This document shows, piece by piece, positions 1-8,922 of a stretch of 64,000 bases of DNA. This stretch comes from Bordetella flabilis (GTDB lineage: Bacteria; Pseudomonadota; Gammaproteobacteria; Burkholderiales; Burkholderiaceae_B): contig NZ_CP016172.1 of NCBI RefSeq assembly GCF_001676725.1, forward strand, positions 310,001 to 374,000, written 5' to 3'. Each line of letters begins with the position of its first letter. Position 1 is the first letter of the stretch. A program made the translations under genes and the position numbers. The notes under the pieces are model-generated. The model saw only the letters and a program-made list of their open reading frames with translations, was not told the DNA's origin and ran no database searches.

Positions 1-1803
1 ACGCGGGGCTTTCGCGACGTGCTGGAGATCGGCCGGCAGACCCGTCCGCACCTGTACGACTACAGCGTGGGCAAGCCGCCCGTGGCCGTGCCGCGCCAGT
101 TCCGCATCGAGGTCGCCGAACGCATACAGGCCGGCGGCGAGGTGCGCGAGCCGCTGGACGAACAGGCGGTGCGGCATGCTGCGCGCTACTTCGCCAGCCA
201 TGGCATCGGCGCGGTCACGATCTGCTTCCTGCATGCCTATCGCAATCCGGTGCACGAGCGGCGCGCGCGCGAGATCGTCGCCGAGGAAATGCCGGATGCG
301 TACATCAGCCTGTCCAGCGAAGTCCTGCCGGAGTTCCGCGAATACGAGCGGCTGTCCACCACCGTGCTGAACGCCGCGGTCGGGCCCCGCATGGCCGGCT
401 ACCTGGAGCGCTTCCTGCTGCGGGTGCGCGAGCTGGGCATCGCTCACGAACCCCACACGGTGCACTCGAACGGCGGCCTGATGTCCATCGCCAGCGTGCG
501 GCAGTTTCCGGTGCGTACCTGCCTGTCCGGCCCGGCTGCCGGCGTGGTGGGCGCCGCCGCGGTGGGCCGCGTGATCGGCAGCCCCAACCTCGTCACCTTC
601 GACGTGGGCGGCACCAGCACCGACGTATCCCTGATCGTCGAGGGCAAGCCCTTGTTCACCTCGCATCGCCACGTGGCCGGCTATCCCGTGAAGACACCCA
701 TGGTCGATATCCATGTGATCGGCGCCGGCGGCGGCAGTATCGCGTGGATGGACGATGCCGGCGCCTTGAAGGTGGGACCGCATAGCGCCGGCGCGGTGCC
801 CGGGCCCGTGGGTTATGGCCGCGGCGGCGCCGAACCCACCATCACCGACGCGGAAATCGTGCTGCAGCGGTTGAATCCGGTCTCGCTGCTGAACGGCCGC
901 ATGCCCGTCTACGCCGAGGCCGCGCGCGGCGTCATCCAGGAAAAGGTGGCGCAGCCGCTGGGCCTGGGTATCGAGGCGGCGGCCGAAGGCATCCTGCGCA
1001 TCGCCACCGCCAACATGAGCCGCGCCATCCGCGCGGTATCGACCGAGCGCGGCTACGACCTGTCCCGCTTCGCGCTGTTCGCCTTTGGCGGCGCCGGCCC
1101 GCTGCATGCCGTCGAGGTGGCGCAGGAGTGCGGCATACCGCGTGTCATCGTGCCGCAGGAGCCCGGCACCATGTGCGCGCGCGGCATCCTGTTGAGCGAT
1201 ATCTCCTTCGATTTCGTGCGCAGCGAAATCTCCCTGGCCACCCCGGCCAACTGGACCCGCGTGGCGGGCATCCTGGACGACCTGCGGCGGCAGGCCGATG
1301 AATGGCTGGCGGCCGAAGGCGTGGCGCAGGGCCTGCGCGCCGCGCACTGCGCCATCGATGCGCGCTACGAGGGCCAGAACTTCGAGGTCCAGGTGCCGCT
1401 GGACGACACCGGTGAAAGCGGCTTCCAGGAATTCCTGGCGCGCTTTGCGCAGGCGCACCAGCGCGAGTACGGCTACGACGTGGACGACCGCGCCATCCAG
1501 ATCATCAATTGCCGCGTGCAGGCCAAGGGCCAGGTGATCAAGGCGCCGTTGTCCCCGCGCACCGTCTCGGGCACGGTGGCCGACGCCCGCATCGGCACGC
1601 GCGACTCCTATTTCGGCGCCGCCCACGGATGGCTGGAGACCCCCGTCTACGACCGCGCCCGCCTGCCCACCGCCGTGTCCTTCCAGGGACCCGCGCTGGT
1701 GGAGGAAATGAGTTCCACCACCGTGGTCGGCGTCGGCCATCACGCCGTGGTGGACGACTACGGCAACCTCATCATCACCCTGCAAGGCAATTCCCATGGC
1801 TGA
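1..1803 (+). CDS. hyuA: Hydantoinase A / oxoprolinase family subunit (5' truncated)
   Basis: This is the ATP-dependent hydantoinase/oxoprolinase alpha subunit, which opens a cyclic amide ring (hydantoin, N-methylhydantoin or 5-oxoproline type) together with HyuB. The reading frame is open from base 1 and reads through the family motif GFRDVLEIGR, so the gene starts outside the window. About 600 residues are visible, against roughly 690 in the family. The ASKHA nucleotide-binding loop FDVGGTSTD lies near visible residue 200 and the FGGAGPLHAVE loop near 361. The last 8 bases overlap the start of hyuB, which indicates translational coupling. A GTG at 19 could be mistaken for the start, but the upstream codons are family-like. 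The substrate cannot be read from sequence; acetone carboxylase-type relatives share the fold. Confidence 0.88.
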   Translation, partial: TRGFRDVLEIGRQTRPHLYDYSVGKPPVAVPRQFRIEVAERIQAGGEVREPLDEQAVRHAARYFASHGIGAVTICFLHAYRNPVHERRAREIVAEEMPDAYISLSSEVLPEFREYERLSTTVLNAAVGPRMAGYLERFLLRVRELGIAHEPHTVHSNGGLMSIASVRQFPVRTCLSGPAAGVVGAAAVGRVIGSPNLVTFDVGGTSTDVSLIVEGKPLFTSHRHVAGYPVKTPMVDIHVIGAGGGSIAWMDDAGALKVGPHSAGAVPGPVGYGRGGAEPTITDAEIVLQRLNPVSLLNGRMPVYAEAARGVIQEKVAQPLGLGIEAAAEGILRIATANMSRAIRAVSTERGYDLSRFALFAFGGAGPLHAVEVAQECGIPRVIVPQEPGTMCARGILLSDISFDFVRSEISLATPANWTRVAGILDDLRRQADEWLAAEGVAQGLRAAHCAIDARYEGQNFEVQVPLDDTGESGFQEFLARFAQAHQREYGYDVDDRAIQIINCRVQAKGQVIKAPLSPRTVSGTVADARIGTRDSYFGAAHGWLETPVYDRARLPTAVSFQGPALVEEMSSTTVVGVGHHAVVDDYGNLIITLQGNSHG

Positions 1804-3544
1804 ACACATCCGCGAGGCAACGCACATGGCTGAACACATTCGCGCGGCCGGGGACCTGGCCGATCCGATCGGCATGGAGGTCTTCTGCAACCGGCTGCTG
1901 TCGATCACGGAAGACATGAACAACACGCTGGTGCGGGCGTCGTTTTCCACGAACATCAAGGAACGCAAGGATTGCTCCGTGGCGCTGTTCGATGCCGCGG
2001 GGCGGCTGGTGGCGCAGGGCACGCAGATTCCCCTGCACCTGGGGTCGCTGGACGGGGCGATGCGCGCCATCCTGGAGCGCCACACGGTGGACACCATCCA
2101 GGACGGCGATGTCTTCATCTGCAACGACCCCTACCTGGCCAACGGTAGCCACCTGCCCGACATCAATATCGTCACCCCGGTGTTCTGGGAGGGCACGCTG
2201 CGCTTTTTCGCGGCCAACATCGCCCACCACTCGGACGTCGGCGGGCCGGTGCCCGGCTCCATCGCCGGCGGCCTGGGGTCGATCTTCGCGGAAGGCGTGC
2301 GCATTCCCGTCAGCCGCATCGTGCGGGCCGGCACCGTCGACGAGGACCTGCTGAACCTGATCTGCGCCAATACCCGCGATCCCGAAGAACGCCTGCTGGA
2401 CCTGCGCGTGCAGATGGCGACCAACCGGCGCGGCGCGGCCGCGGTGCAGGGGCTGATCCGGCAGATGGGGCTGGACGCGGTGCTGCAGTCGGTGGAAGAC
2501 GTGATCCGCTATACCCGGCGTCGCCTGCTCAATCGCATCGCCGAGCTCAGGCAGGGCAGCTATACCTTCCATTCCGATCTGGACGACGACGGCTTCGGCG
2601 GCGACCCGGTGCGCATCCAGGTCACCCTGACGGTTCATCCGGACCGGCTGCACTTCGATTTCAGCGGCTCGGGCAAGCAGGCGCGCGGCGCGATGAACCT
2701 GCCGGTCAATGCGCTGCGTGCTTCGGTGTACTACGCCGTCAAGGCCTTGCTCGATCCGGACATCGCGCCCAATGCGGGCCTGTTCGCACCCATCGAGATC
2801 TCGGCGCCGCTGGGCACCATCACCAACCCGGAACACCCCGCGGCGGTGGGCGCGCGGTCCATCACCGCGCAGAAGGTCGCGGGCGCGATATTCGGGGCCT
2901 TCCGCGGCCTGCTGCCGCCGGAAAAGATCATGGCCTCGGGCAACGACTGCTGCCCGGCCATCGTGTTCTCCGGCAAATGGCCGGCGCGCGCGGGCGAGTT
3001 CGTCTACCTGGAAACGCTGGGCGGCGGCGCCGGTGCGCGCTACGACATGGACGGCATGGACGCCATCCATGTGCACATGACCAACACCTCCAACCTGCCA
3101 GTGGAAGCGCTGGAAAACGAATACCCGCTGCTGATGGACGAGTACGCCATGATCCCGGATTCGGGCGGCGCAGGCCGCACGCGCGGCGGACTGGCGATCG
3201 CCAAGCAGATCCGCGCGCTGGTGCCGGGCATCGTGTTCTCGGCGCGCTCGGACAGCCACACCGTCGGCGTGGCCACCGGCGTGGACGGGGGCCGGGATGG
3301 GAGGCGCGCGCGGCTGGTGCGCAACCACGGTACGCCGCGCGAGGAGGAACTGTTTTCCAAGACGGCCGGCATCACGCTGGACGCCGGCGAAAGCGTCCGC
3401 ATCGAAACCCCCGGCGGCGGCGGCTACGGGTCGCCCGCCTTGCGCGCCCGCGAACGGCTGCGGCGCGACCTGCTGGATGGCAAGGTCAGCGCCACGGCGG
3501 CTGGCGAGCTGTACGGCGCGGTGCCGGAGGAGCTGGCGCGATGA
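1796..3544 (+). CDS. hyuB: Hydantoinase B / oxoprolinase family subunit
   Basis: This 582-residue beta subunit pairs with HyuA in ATP-dependent hydrolysis of a hydantoin-like ring. Family motifs are ICNDPYLANGSHLPD near residue 107 and the metal-site-like HHSDVGG near 143, and a Gly-rich TPGGGGYGSP segment closes the protein as is usual. Two in-frame ATG codons exist, at 1796 and 1826, each followed by nearly the same bases (ATGGCTGAACACAT). The first overlaps the hyuA stop. The second would remove a 10-residue duplicated N-terminus. I kept the first because of the overlap, but either could be used. The gene is followed after a few dozen bases by a flavin dehydrogenase operon on the same strand. 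Confidence 0.87.
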   Translation: MAEHIREATHMAEHIRAAGDLADPIGMEVFCNRLLSITEDMNNTLVRASFSTNIKERKDCSVALFDAAGRLVAQGTQIPLHLGSLDGAMRAILERHTVDTIQDGDVFICNDPYLANGSHLPDINIVTPVFWEGTLRFFAANIAHHSDVGGPVPGSIAGGLGSIFAEGVRIPVSRIVRAGTVDEDLLNLICANTRDPEERLLDLRVQMATNRRGAAAVQGLIRQMGLDAVLQSVEDVIRYTRRRLLNRIAELRQGSYTFHSDLDDDGFGGDPVRIQVTLTVHPDRLHFDFSGSGKQARGAMNLPVNALRASVYYAVKALLDPDIAPNAGLFAPIEISAPLGTITNPEHPAAVGARSITAQKVAGAIFGAFRGLLPPEKIMASGNDCCPAIVFSGKWPARAGEFVYLETLGGGAGARYDMDGMDAIHVHMTNTSNLPVEALENEYPLLMDEYAMIPDSGGAGRTRGGLAIAKQIRALVPGIVFSARSDSHTVGVATGVDGGRDGRRARLVRNHGTPREEELFSKTAGITLDAGESVRIETPGGGGYGSPALRARERLRRDLLDGKVSATAAGELYGAVPEELAR

Positions 3545-3580
3545 CGCGTGGAGTCTGCGCGTGGACAGGAGGAGGCCGGG

Positions 3581-4807
3581 ATGCCGGGCGGTGACCGCGG
3601 GGCGTTCGACGGCGTCCTGGATGCGCTGGTGGTGGGCGGCGGCCTGGTCGGCTCCGCGATCGCCTACGGCCTGCGCGGCGCGTTCGAACGCGTGGCCGTG
3701 CTGGACGAAGGCGACGTGGCATGGCGCGCGTCGCGCGGCAACTTCGGCCTGGTGTGGGTGCAGAGCAAGGGCATCGGCATGGCGGCGTATTCACGCTGGA
3801 CCGTCGAGTCCGCGGGCCTGTGGCCGGCTTTCGCCGCGCGGCTGCTCGATCAGACCGGGATCGACGTGCGGCTGGAGCAGCCCGGCGGCCTGACGCCGTT
3901 GATGAGCGAAGGCGAGATCGAGGCGCGCGTATCCGCGATGCGGCGCCTGCACGCGCAGCCGGGCATGCCGAAGTACGAATGGAAGCTGCTGGACCGCTAC
4001 GAGACCGCGCAGGCGCTGCCCGGCGTGGGACCGGACGTGCAAGGCGCGATCTGGTCTGAACGTGACGGCATCCTCAACCCGCTCAAGCTGCTGCTCGCGC
4101 TGCATACCGCGTTCGCCCGCATGGGCGTGCACTACCTGCCGCGCACGCCGGCGCAATCCGTGTCGCACGAAGGCATGCACGGGGACTTGCAAGGGGTCCT
4201 GCGCGAGCCGTCGCCGGCTTCGCATGCACCGCATGGCGGGCATGGCTCGCATGGCGGAGGCCTTTTCCGCGTGGCCACGCCGCGCGGCGAGCTGCGCGCA
4301 CGCAGGCTCGTCATCGCGGCGGGGCTGGCCAACCAGGCGCTCGCCGCGCAAGTGGGGCTGGATGTGCCCGTGCGGCCCCAGCGCGGCCAGATCATGGTGC
4401 TGGAGCGCACGCGCCGCCACCTGCCGCTGCCTTGTGTCACGCTGCGCCAGACCGATGAGGGCACGTGGCTGGTGGGCGATTCGCAGGAAGAGGCCGGCTT
4501 CGACGACGCCAGCCTAGGCCTGCCCGTCCTGGCGACCCTGGCCGACCGCGCGGTACGCACGCTGCCCGCCCTGCGCGACGTCCGCGTGGTGCGGACCTGG
4601 TCCGCGCTGCGCGTCATGGCGCGCGACGGCTTTCCCGTGTACCAGGAATCGACGCGCTGTCCCGGTGCCTTCGTGGCCACCTGCCATAGCGGCGTCACGC
4701 TGGCCGCCGCGCATGCGCTGTCGCTGGCGCCGCGCATCGCCGCGGGCGCGCTGGACGACGCCTTCCTTCCCTTTTCTACCGATCGCTTCGATGTTCAAAC
4801 GACTTGA
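3581..4807 (+). CDS. FAD-dependent amino-acid dehydrogenase, DAO family (HcnC-like subunit)
   Basis: This is a DAO-fold flavoprotein of 408 residues, the catalytic subunit of a three-part amine/amino-acid dehydrogenase. The N-terminal dinucleotide fold LVVGGGLVGSA lies near residue 17. An RGQIMVLERT-type segment and a C-terminal CHSGVTLAAAHAL flavin-contact stretch follow. I chose the ATG at 3581 over an upstream GTG (3548) because a strong AGGAGG sits 8 bases before it. The next two genes, a small [2Fe-2S] protein and a second flavoprotein, overlap it and each other. That arrangement is known from HcnABC cyanide synthase, octopine/nopaline oxidases and D-hydroxyproline dehydrogenase. A His/Gly-rich loop (near residue 215) interrupts the fold. 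The substrate is unknown; sarcosine, proline or an opine are guesses that fit a hydantoinase operon. Confidence 0.82.
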   Translation: MPGGDRGAFDGVLDALVVGGGLVGSAIAYGLRGAFERVAVLDEGDVAWRASRGNFGLVWVQSKGIGMAAYSRWTVESAGLWPAFAARLLDQTGIDVRLEQPGGLTPLMSEGEIEARVSAMRRLHAQPGMPKYEWKLLDRYETAQALPGVGPDVQGAIWSERDGILNPLKLLLALHTAFARMGVHYLPRTPAQSVSHEGMHGDLQGVLREPSPASHAPHGGHGSHGGGLFRVATPRGELRARRLVIAAGLANQALAAQVGLDVPVRPQRGQIMVLERTRRHLPLPCVTLRQTDEGTWLVGDSQEEAGFDDASLGLPVLATLADRAVRTLPALRDVRVVRTWSALRVMARDGFPVYQESTRCPGAFVATCHSGVTLAAAHALSLAPRIAAGALDDAFLPFSTDRFDVQTT

Positions 4808-5099
4808 CCTCGCGACGCCCGTGGCGTCACACGACCCGGTCACCATTACGGTGGAAGGGCGCTTGCTGTCCTGCGCCGCGCACGATACCGTCGCCGCCGT
4901 CCTGCTGGCGCACGGCTTCGACGCCTGCCGCGGCACGCCGGTGTCCGGCAGCCCGCGCGGACCGTACTGCATGATGGGGGTGTGCTTCGACTGCCTGGTG
5001 GAAATCGACGGCACGCCGAATCGCCAGGCCTGCATGACGCCGGTGCGCGCCGGCATGTCGGTGCGGCGCCAGGACGGCGCGCGGGAGCTGCAGCCATGA
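4791..5099 (+). CDS. [2Fe-2S] ferredoxin-like small subunit (HcnA-like)
   Basis: This 102-residue protein is the electron-transfer subunit of the flavin dehydrogenase. Four cysteines are spaced C-x4-C-x2-C-x12-C, starting in PYCMMGVCFDC and ending at QAC, which matches the plant-type [2Fe-2S] fold used by HcnA, OoxA-like and sarcosine oxidase alpha N-terminal domains. The ATG at 4791 lies inside the end of the preceding gene (17-base overlap). Its stop TGA shares bases with the ATG of the next gene (ATGA), so the three subunits are likely made in fixed proportion. No signal peptide is visible, so the complex should be cytoplasmic or on the inner face of the membrane. Confidence 0.85.
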   Translation: MFKRLDLATPVASHDPVTITVEGRLLSCAAHDTVAAVLLAHGFDACRGTPVSGSPRGPYCMMGVCFDCLVEIDGTPNRQACMTPVRAGMSVRRQDGARELQP

Positions 5100-6616
5100 C
5101 GGCCCCGCAATGCTGCGATCTTGCCATCGTCGGCGCCGGCCCCGCCGGGCTTGCCGCCGCCACCACGGCCGCCGGCCTGGGACTGGATGTCGTCGTGCTG
5201 GACGAGCAGGCCGCGCCGGGCGGGCAGATCTATCGCGCCATCACGCATACGCCACTGGCCGCCCGCGCCGTGCTGGGCAAGGACTACTGGCATGGCGAGA
5301 CGCTGCTGGAACCCTTCCGGGCCTGCGGCGCCCGCCATCTGCCCGGGGCCACCGTGTGGGCCGCCGCGCCGGTGTCGCGTGCGCTGTCCCACCCTGTGTC
5401 CGGCTCCGCGCGGTCTGCCGCCATGCCGGCATCGGCGCCGACGCGCGGCGCGGTTGTCTCCAGGGACTCACCGGCATGGGAGCTGGCCTATTCGGTGGAC
5501 GGGGCGGCGAATCTGCTGCACGCCCGCCACGTCCTGCTGGCGACCGGCGCGCAGGAGCGTCCTTTCCCCATTCCGGGATGGACACTGCCGGGCGTGCTGG
5601 GCGCGGGCGCCGCGCAGATCCTGCTGAAGTCCGCGGGCATGGCGCCTGAAGGACCTGCCGTGCTGGCCGGCTCGGGTCCGCTGCTGTACCTGCTGGCATG
5701 GCAGTACCTGAACGCCGGGGCGCCCGTCGCCTTGCTGCTGGATACGACGCCCGCGGCGAATGCGCGCGCCGCCTTGCCGCACGCCTGGGGCTTCCTGCGC
5801 TCGCCCTACCTGGCCAAGGGCTGGAAACTGCTGCGCGAAGTGCGCGCCGCGATCCCGGTGGCCAGGCACGTTACCGACCTGCGCGCCGGAGGGCAGGCGC
5901 GCCTGGAGTCGGTACGCTATCGCGTCGGCGCGGCCGAGCGTGTGCAGGCCGCGCGCCATCTGCTGCTGCACCAGGGCGTCATCCCCGGCCTGAATCTGGC
6001 GCGGGCCATGGGCCTGGCCTGCGACTGGAACGACAGGCTGGCCTGTTGGGAACCGGTGGTCGACCGCTGGGGCGCCACCAGCCTGGACGGCGTCAGCCTG
6101 GCGGGCGACGGCGGCGGTATCGCGGGGGCGCTGGCGGCCGAGCAGGGCGGCCGCGTCGCGGCCTGGCATGCCGCGCATGTCCTGGGCACGATCAGCCGCG
6201 AACAGCGCGATGCGGGCGCGGCGCAGGCCCTGCGGGCGCACGCCCGCGCCACGCGCGGCCGCGCCTTTTTCGACACCCTGTACCGGCCCGCCCCGGCCTT
6301 CCGGCGCCCGGCCGGCGAGACCATCGTCTGCCGCTGCGAGGAAGTCACGGCGCAGCAGGTGCGCGACACGGTGCAGCTGGGCTGTACCGGCGTGAACCAG
6401 ATGAAGGCCTTCCTGCGTTGCGGCATGGGGCCCTGCCAGGGCCGGTTCTGCGGCGCGACCGTGACCGAACTCATCGCGCAGGAACGCGGCGTACACCCCC
6501 GCGAGGTCGGCTACTATCGGCTGCGTTTTCCGACCAAGCCCGTCAGCCTGGGCGAGTTCGCGTCCTTGCCGCAGACCGAGGCGTCGCGCAAGGCCGTGGT
6601 GCGATTCGGCAAATAG
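5096..6616 (+). CDS. FAD/NAD(P)-binding oxidoreductase with BFD-like [2Fe-2S] domain (HcnB-like)
   Basis: This 506-residue flavoprotein is the third subunit of the HcnABC-type dehydrogenase and probably relays electrons. The FAD site GAGPAGLAAA lies near residue 13. A second nucleotide fold near residue 180 contains LAGSGPLLYLLA, and GDGGGIAGALAAE forms the flavin-closing motif. The C-terminus carries a BFD-type iron-sulfur domain with CRCEE near residue 411 and CGMGPCQGRFC near 442. I placed the start at the ATG that overlaps the previous stop. An upstream in-frame start at 4982 would run through the ferredoxin gene and is rejected. A stable hairpin follows directly after the stop. Whether the NAD site is functional cannot be told here. 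Confidence 0.84.
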   Translation: MTAPQCCDLAIVGAGPAGLAAATTAAGLGLDVVVLDEQAAPGGQIYRAITHTPLAARAVLGKDYWHGETLLEPFRACGARHLPGATVWAAAPVSRALSHPVSGSARSAAMPASAPTRGAVVSRDSPAWELAYSVDGAANLLHARHVLLATGAQERPFPIPGWTLPGVLGAGAAQILLKSAGMAPEGPAVLAGSGPLLYLLAWQYLNAGAPVALLLDTTPAANARAALPHAWGFLRSPYLAKGWKLLREVRAAIPVARHVTDLRAGGQARLESVRYRVGAAERVQAARHLLLHQGVIPGLNLARAMGLACDWNDRLACWEPVVDRWGATSLDGVSLAGDGGGIAGALAAEQGGRVAAWHAAHVLGTISREQRDAGAAQALRAHARATRGRAFFDTLYRPAPAFRRPAGETIVCRCEEVTAQQVRDTVQLGCTGVNQMKAFLRCGMGPCQGRFCGATVTELIAQERGVHPREVGYYRLRFPTKPVSLGEFASLPQTEASRKAVVRFGK

Positions 6617-6624
6617 CGGAGATG

Positions 6625-6662
6625 CGCGCGCCGTCGTGCCGATGCTGGCATGACGGCGCGCG
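6625..6662. terminator. Hairpin between convergent operons
   Basis: The arms GCGCGCCGTC (6626-6635) and GACGGCGCGC (6652-6661) are perfectly complementary, extended by one outer pair and by an inner TGCC/GGCA stem. It sits between the stop of the HcnB-like gene (6616) and the stop of the convergent paoC gene (6688). There is no T-run, so it may act as a transcript end stabiliser or a Rho-assisted terminator for both operons. Confidence 0.55.
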
Positions 6663-6687
6663 ACAGGCGGGCGGCTGCCGCGCAGCT

Positions 6688-8922
6688 TCAAGCCTCCACG
6701 CCTGGCTCCAGCAGGTTCTCGATGCGTATCGGCAGCCGGCGCACGCGTTTGCCGGTCGCATGAAACACCGCATTGGCGATCGCGGGCGCCACGCCGACCA
6801 GTGCGATTTCGCCCACGCCCTTCACCCCCAGCGCGTTGGCATGCGCATCGTGGCCGCCCACGAAGCAGACGTCGAGCTCGCCGATGTCGCGGTTGACCGG
6901 CACCAGGTAGTCCGCCATGTGGGCGTTGACCGGACGCCCGTCGCGCGGGTCCAGCGCGGTGGCTTCCATGAGGGCCATGCCGATGCCGCCTATCATGCCG
7001 CCCAGGCACTGGCTGCGCGCCAGCCGCGGGTTGATGACGCGGCCAACGTCGTAGGCGCCCACCATGCGCCGTACGCGCATGGTGCAAACGTCCGGGTCGA
7101 TGGCCACTTCCGCGAACACCGCGCCGAAGGCATGCATGGAATAGGTGTCGCCTGCCTTGTCGTCACGGCTGCCGGTCGCGCCAACTTCGATCGGCTGGCC
7201 GCCGATGCGCGCCATGATCTCCTCGTAGCGCAGCGCGTCCTGGGGTGACGAGGTGCGATACAGGGCGCCCTTGCCCCAGGTCAGTTCATCCAGGGGCGCG
7301 CCGCCGAAAGGCGCCTCGGGGTCGCCCAGCAGGCGCCGCGCGAGTTCGGCCTGCAGTTCGCGGCACGCGGCCAGCACGGCGCTTCCCACCGACGCCATGG
7401 TCATGGACCCGCCGTGCGGCGGTGTCGGGGGATACGCCGAACGGCCCAGGCTGACGGTGACGCGGTCCAGCGCGACACCCAGCGTGTCGGCCGCCACCTG
7501 GGTCATGGAGGTATACGTGCCGGGACCCATGTCGCTCGCCGCCGCTTCCACTTCGAAACGGCCATCGGGCAGTATCCGGGCCCGGGCGCTGGCCGGTGCG
7601 AAGAAGGTCGGGTACGTAGTGGCGGCCATCCCCCAGCCCAGCAGCAGCCGCCCGTCGCGCATGGAGCCCGGCGCCATGGTGCGGCGCGACCAGCCGAAAC
7701 GGTCCGCGCCCATGGCATAGCAATCCAGCATCGCGCGGCTGGAGAAGGGCTTGCGCGCGCCTTCGTCCTGGGCCGGTTCGTTGCGGCGGCGCAGCGCCAG
7801 CGGGTCGATGCGCAGGGCATAGGCCAGTTCGTCCAGGGCGCATTCCAGGGCCAGGATGCCGCTGGCTTCGCCGGGCCCGCGCATATGGGTCGGCGTGGAC
7901 ACGTCCAGGGGCAGCAGGCGATAGCGCGTATGGACGTTGGGGCAGGAATACAGGTAGGAGGTCGCCGATGTCATGGCCTCGGTGAACTGTTCGAAGCGGC
8001 TGGTTTCGCCACGGCCCTCGTGGATGACGCGACGCAGTGCGCCGTCGGGGGCGGCGCTCAACGCGACGCGCTGCAGCGAGCGCGGCCGATGCCCGGTGGC
8101 GTGGAAGGTCTGCCGGCGCGTCAACACCAGCTTGACCGGCCTGCCCGACACCCTTGCCGCCATGGCGGCAAGGGTCACGTGCGGCCAGGTACGCAGGCTG
8201 GTGCCGAAGGCGCCGCCGACGAAGGGGCAGACAACGTCCACCTGGTCCTCGCGCAACCCGAAGATCGCGGCGATTTCCGCCTGCTCGTTGGCGACGAACT
8301 GGCTCTTGCTCCACAGCCGCAAGGTGTCGCCGTGCCAGGCCGCGATCGTGGCATGCGGCTCGATGGGCATATGGTTCTGGCGCGCGATCTCGTAGTGCGC
8401 GTCGATCGCCACATCGTCGACTGCCGCGTCCGCCTGCGGCGCGCCCCGGACGTGGTCGGCGCGTTCCACGCCGAAGGCCTCCGGGACGATCTCGCCGACC
8501 GTGTCGTCGGTCGGGTCGACAACCGGACGCGCGGCCTGGTAGCGCACGCGCAAGGCCAGCGCGGCATGTTCGGCCTGGTCCAGCGTTTCCGCGATGACCA
8601 CGGCGACCGGCTGCCCATGGAAGCGAACCTGGGCATCCTGCAATACGTGCAGGCGTTCCCCGGCGCCTGGATCGATGAAGCTGCGCCGCTCCGCGTAGGG
8701 CAGGCGCGGCGCGTTCAGATGCGTCAGGACGTCGATGACGCCGGGCAATGCGCGGACCGCGGCGTCGTCGATCGCCAGCACCTCGCCCAGGCCGACCGTC
8801 GCGCCGACAATGACCGCATAGGCCTGCCCGTCCTGGTCGAAATCCGCCGCATAGCGCGCTGCGCCGGTGACCTTCTGCCGGCCGTCGACGCGCGCGACCG
8901 GTGTTCCCATGGTGGCGTTCAT
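6688..8922 (-). CDS. paoC: Aldehyde oxidoreductase, molybdenum-binding subunit (PaoC/YagR type)
   Basis: This is the large subunit of a xanthine-oxidase-family molybdoenzyme that oxidises aldehydes. It has 744 residues, the usual PaoC length. The N-terminal a/b hammerhead (RVDGRQKVTGAARY) is followed by the molybdenum-cofactor domain, and the C-terminal GVGEIAL segment (near residue 702) carries the expected catalytic Glu. The start ATG at 8922 shares bases with the stop of paoB (ATGA), which is preferred to the much longer open frame extending to 9555. Family knowledge gives molybdopterin cytosine dinucleotide as cofactor. No XdhC/PaoD-type insertion chaperone gene is adjacent, so that function must be supplied from elsewhere. 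Confidence 0.88.
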   Translation of the reverse strand: MNATMGTPVARVDGRQKVTGAARYAADFDQDGQAYAVIVGATVGLGEVLAIDDAAVRALPGVIDVLTHLNAPRLPYAERRSFIDPGAGERLHVLQDAQVRFHGQPVAVVIAETLDQAEHAALALRVRYQAARPVVDPTDDTVGEIVPEAFGVERADHVRGAPQADAAVDDVAIDAHYEIARQNHMPIEPHATIAAWHGDTLRLWSKSQFVANEQAEIAAIFGLREDQVDVVCPFVGGAFGTSLRTWPHVTLAAMAARVSGRPVKLVLTRRQTFHATGHRPRSLQRVALSAAPDGALRRVIHEGRGETSRFEQFTEAMTSATSYLYSCPNVHTRYRLLPLDVSTPTHMRGPGEASGILALECALDELAYALRIDPLALRRRNEPAQDEGARKPFSSRAMLDCYAMGADRFGWSRRTMAPGSMRDGRLLLGWGMAATTYPTFFAPASARARILPDGRFEVEAAASDMGPGTYTSMTQVAADTLGVALDRVTVSLGRSAYPPTPPHGGSMTMASVGSAVLAACRELQAELARRLLGDPEAPFGGAPLDELTWGKGALYRTSSPQDALRYEEIMARIGGQPIEVGATGSRDDKAGDTYSMHAFGAVFAEVAIDPDVCTMRVRRMVGAYDVGRVINPRLARSQCLGGMIGGIGMALMEATALDPRDGRPVNAHMADYLVPVNRDIGELDVCFVGGHDAHANALGVKGVGEIALVGVAPAIANAVFHATGKRVRRLPIRIENLLEPGVEA

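Noticed and set aside
1775..3328. 517-codon minus-strand frame opposite hyuB
   Set aside because: Its His/Arg/Gln-rich antisense composition argues against it; hyuB has family motifs along its whole length.
3548..4807. HcnABC-like operon as a cyanide synthase
   Set aside because: The architecture is shared with several amino-acid dehydrogenases, and nothing in the sequence favours glycine as substrate over other amines.
4982..5096. Upstream start for the HcnB-like flavoprotein
   Set aside because: The extra 38 residues are an out-of-frame reading of the ferredoxin gene. The ATG at 5096 overlaps the ferredoxin stop and precedes the FAD motif correctly.
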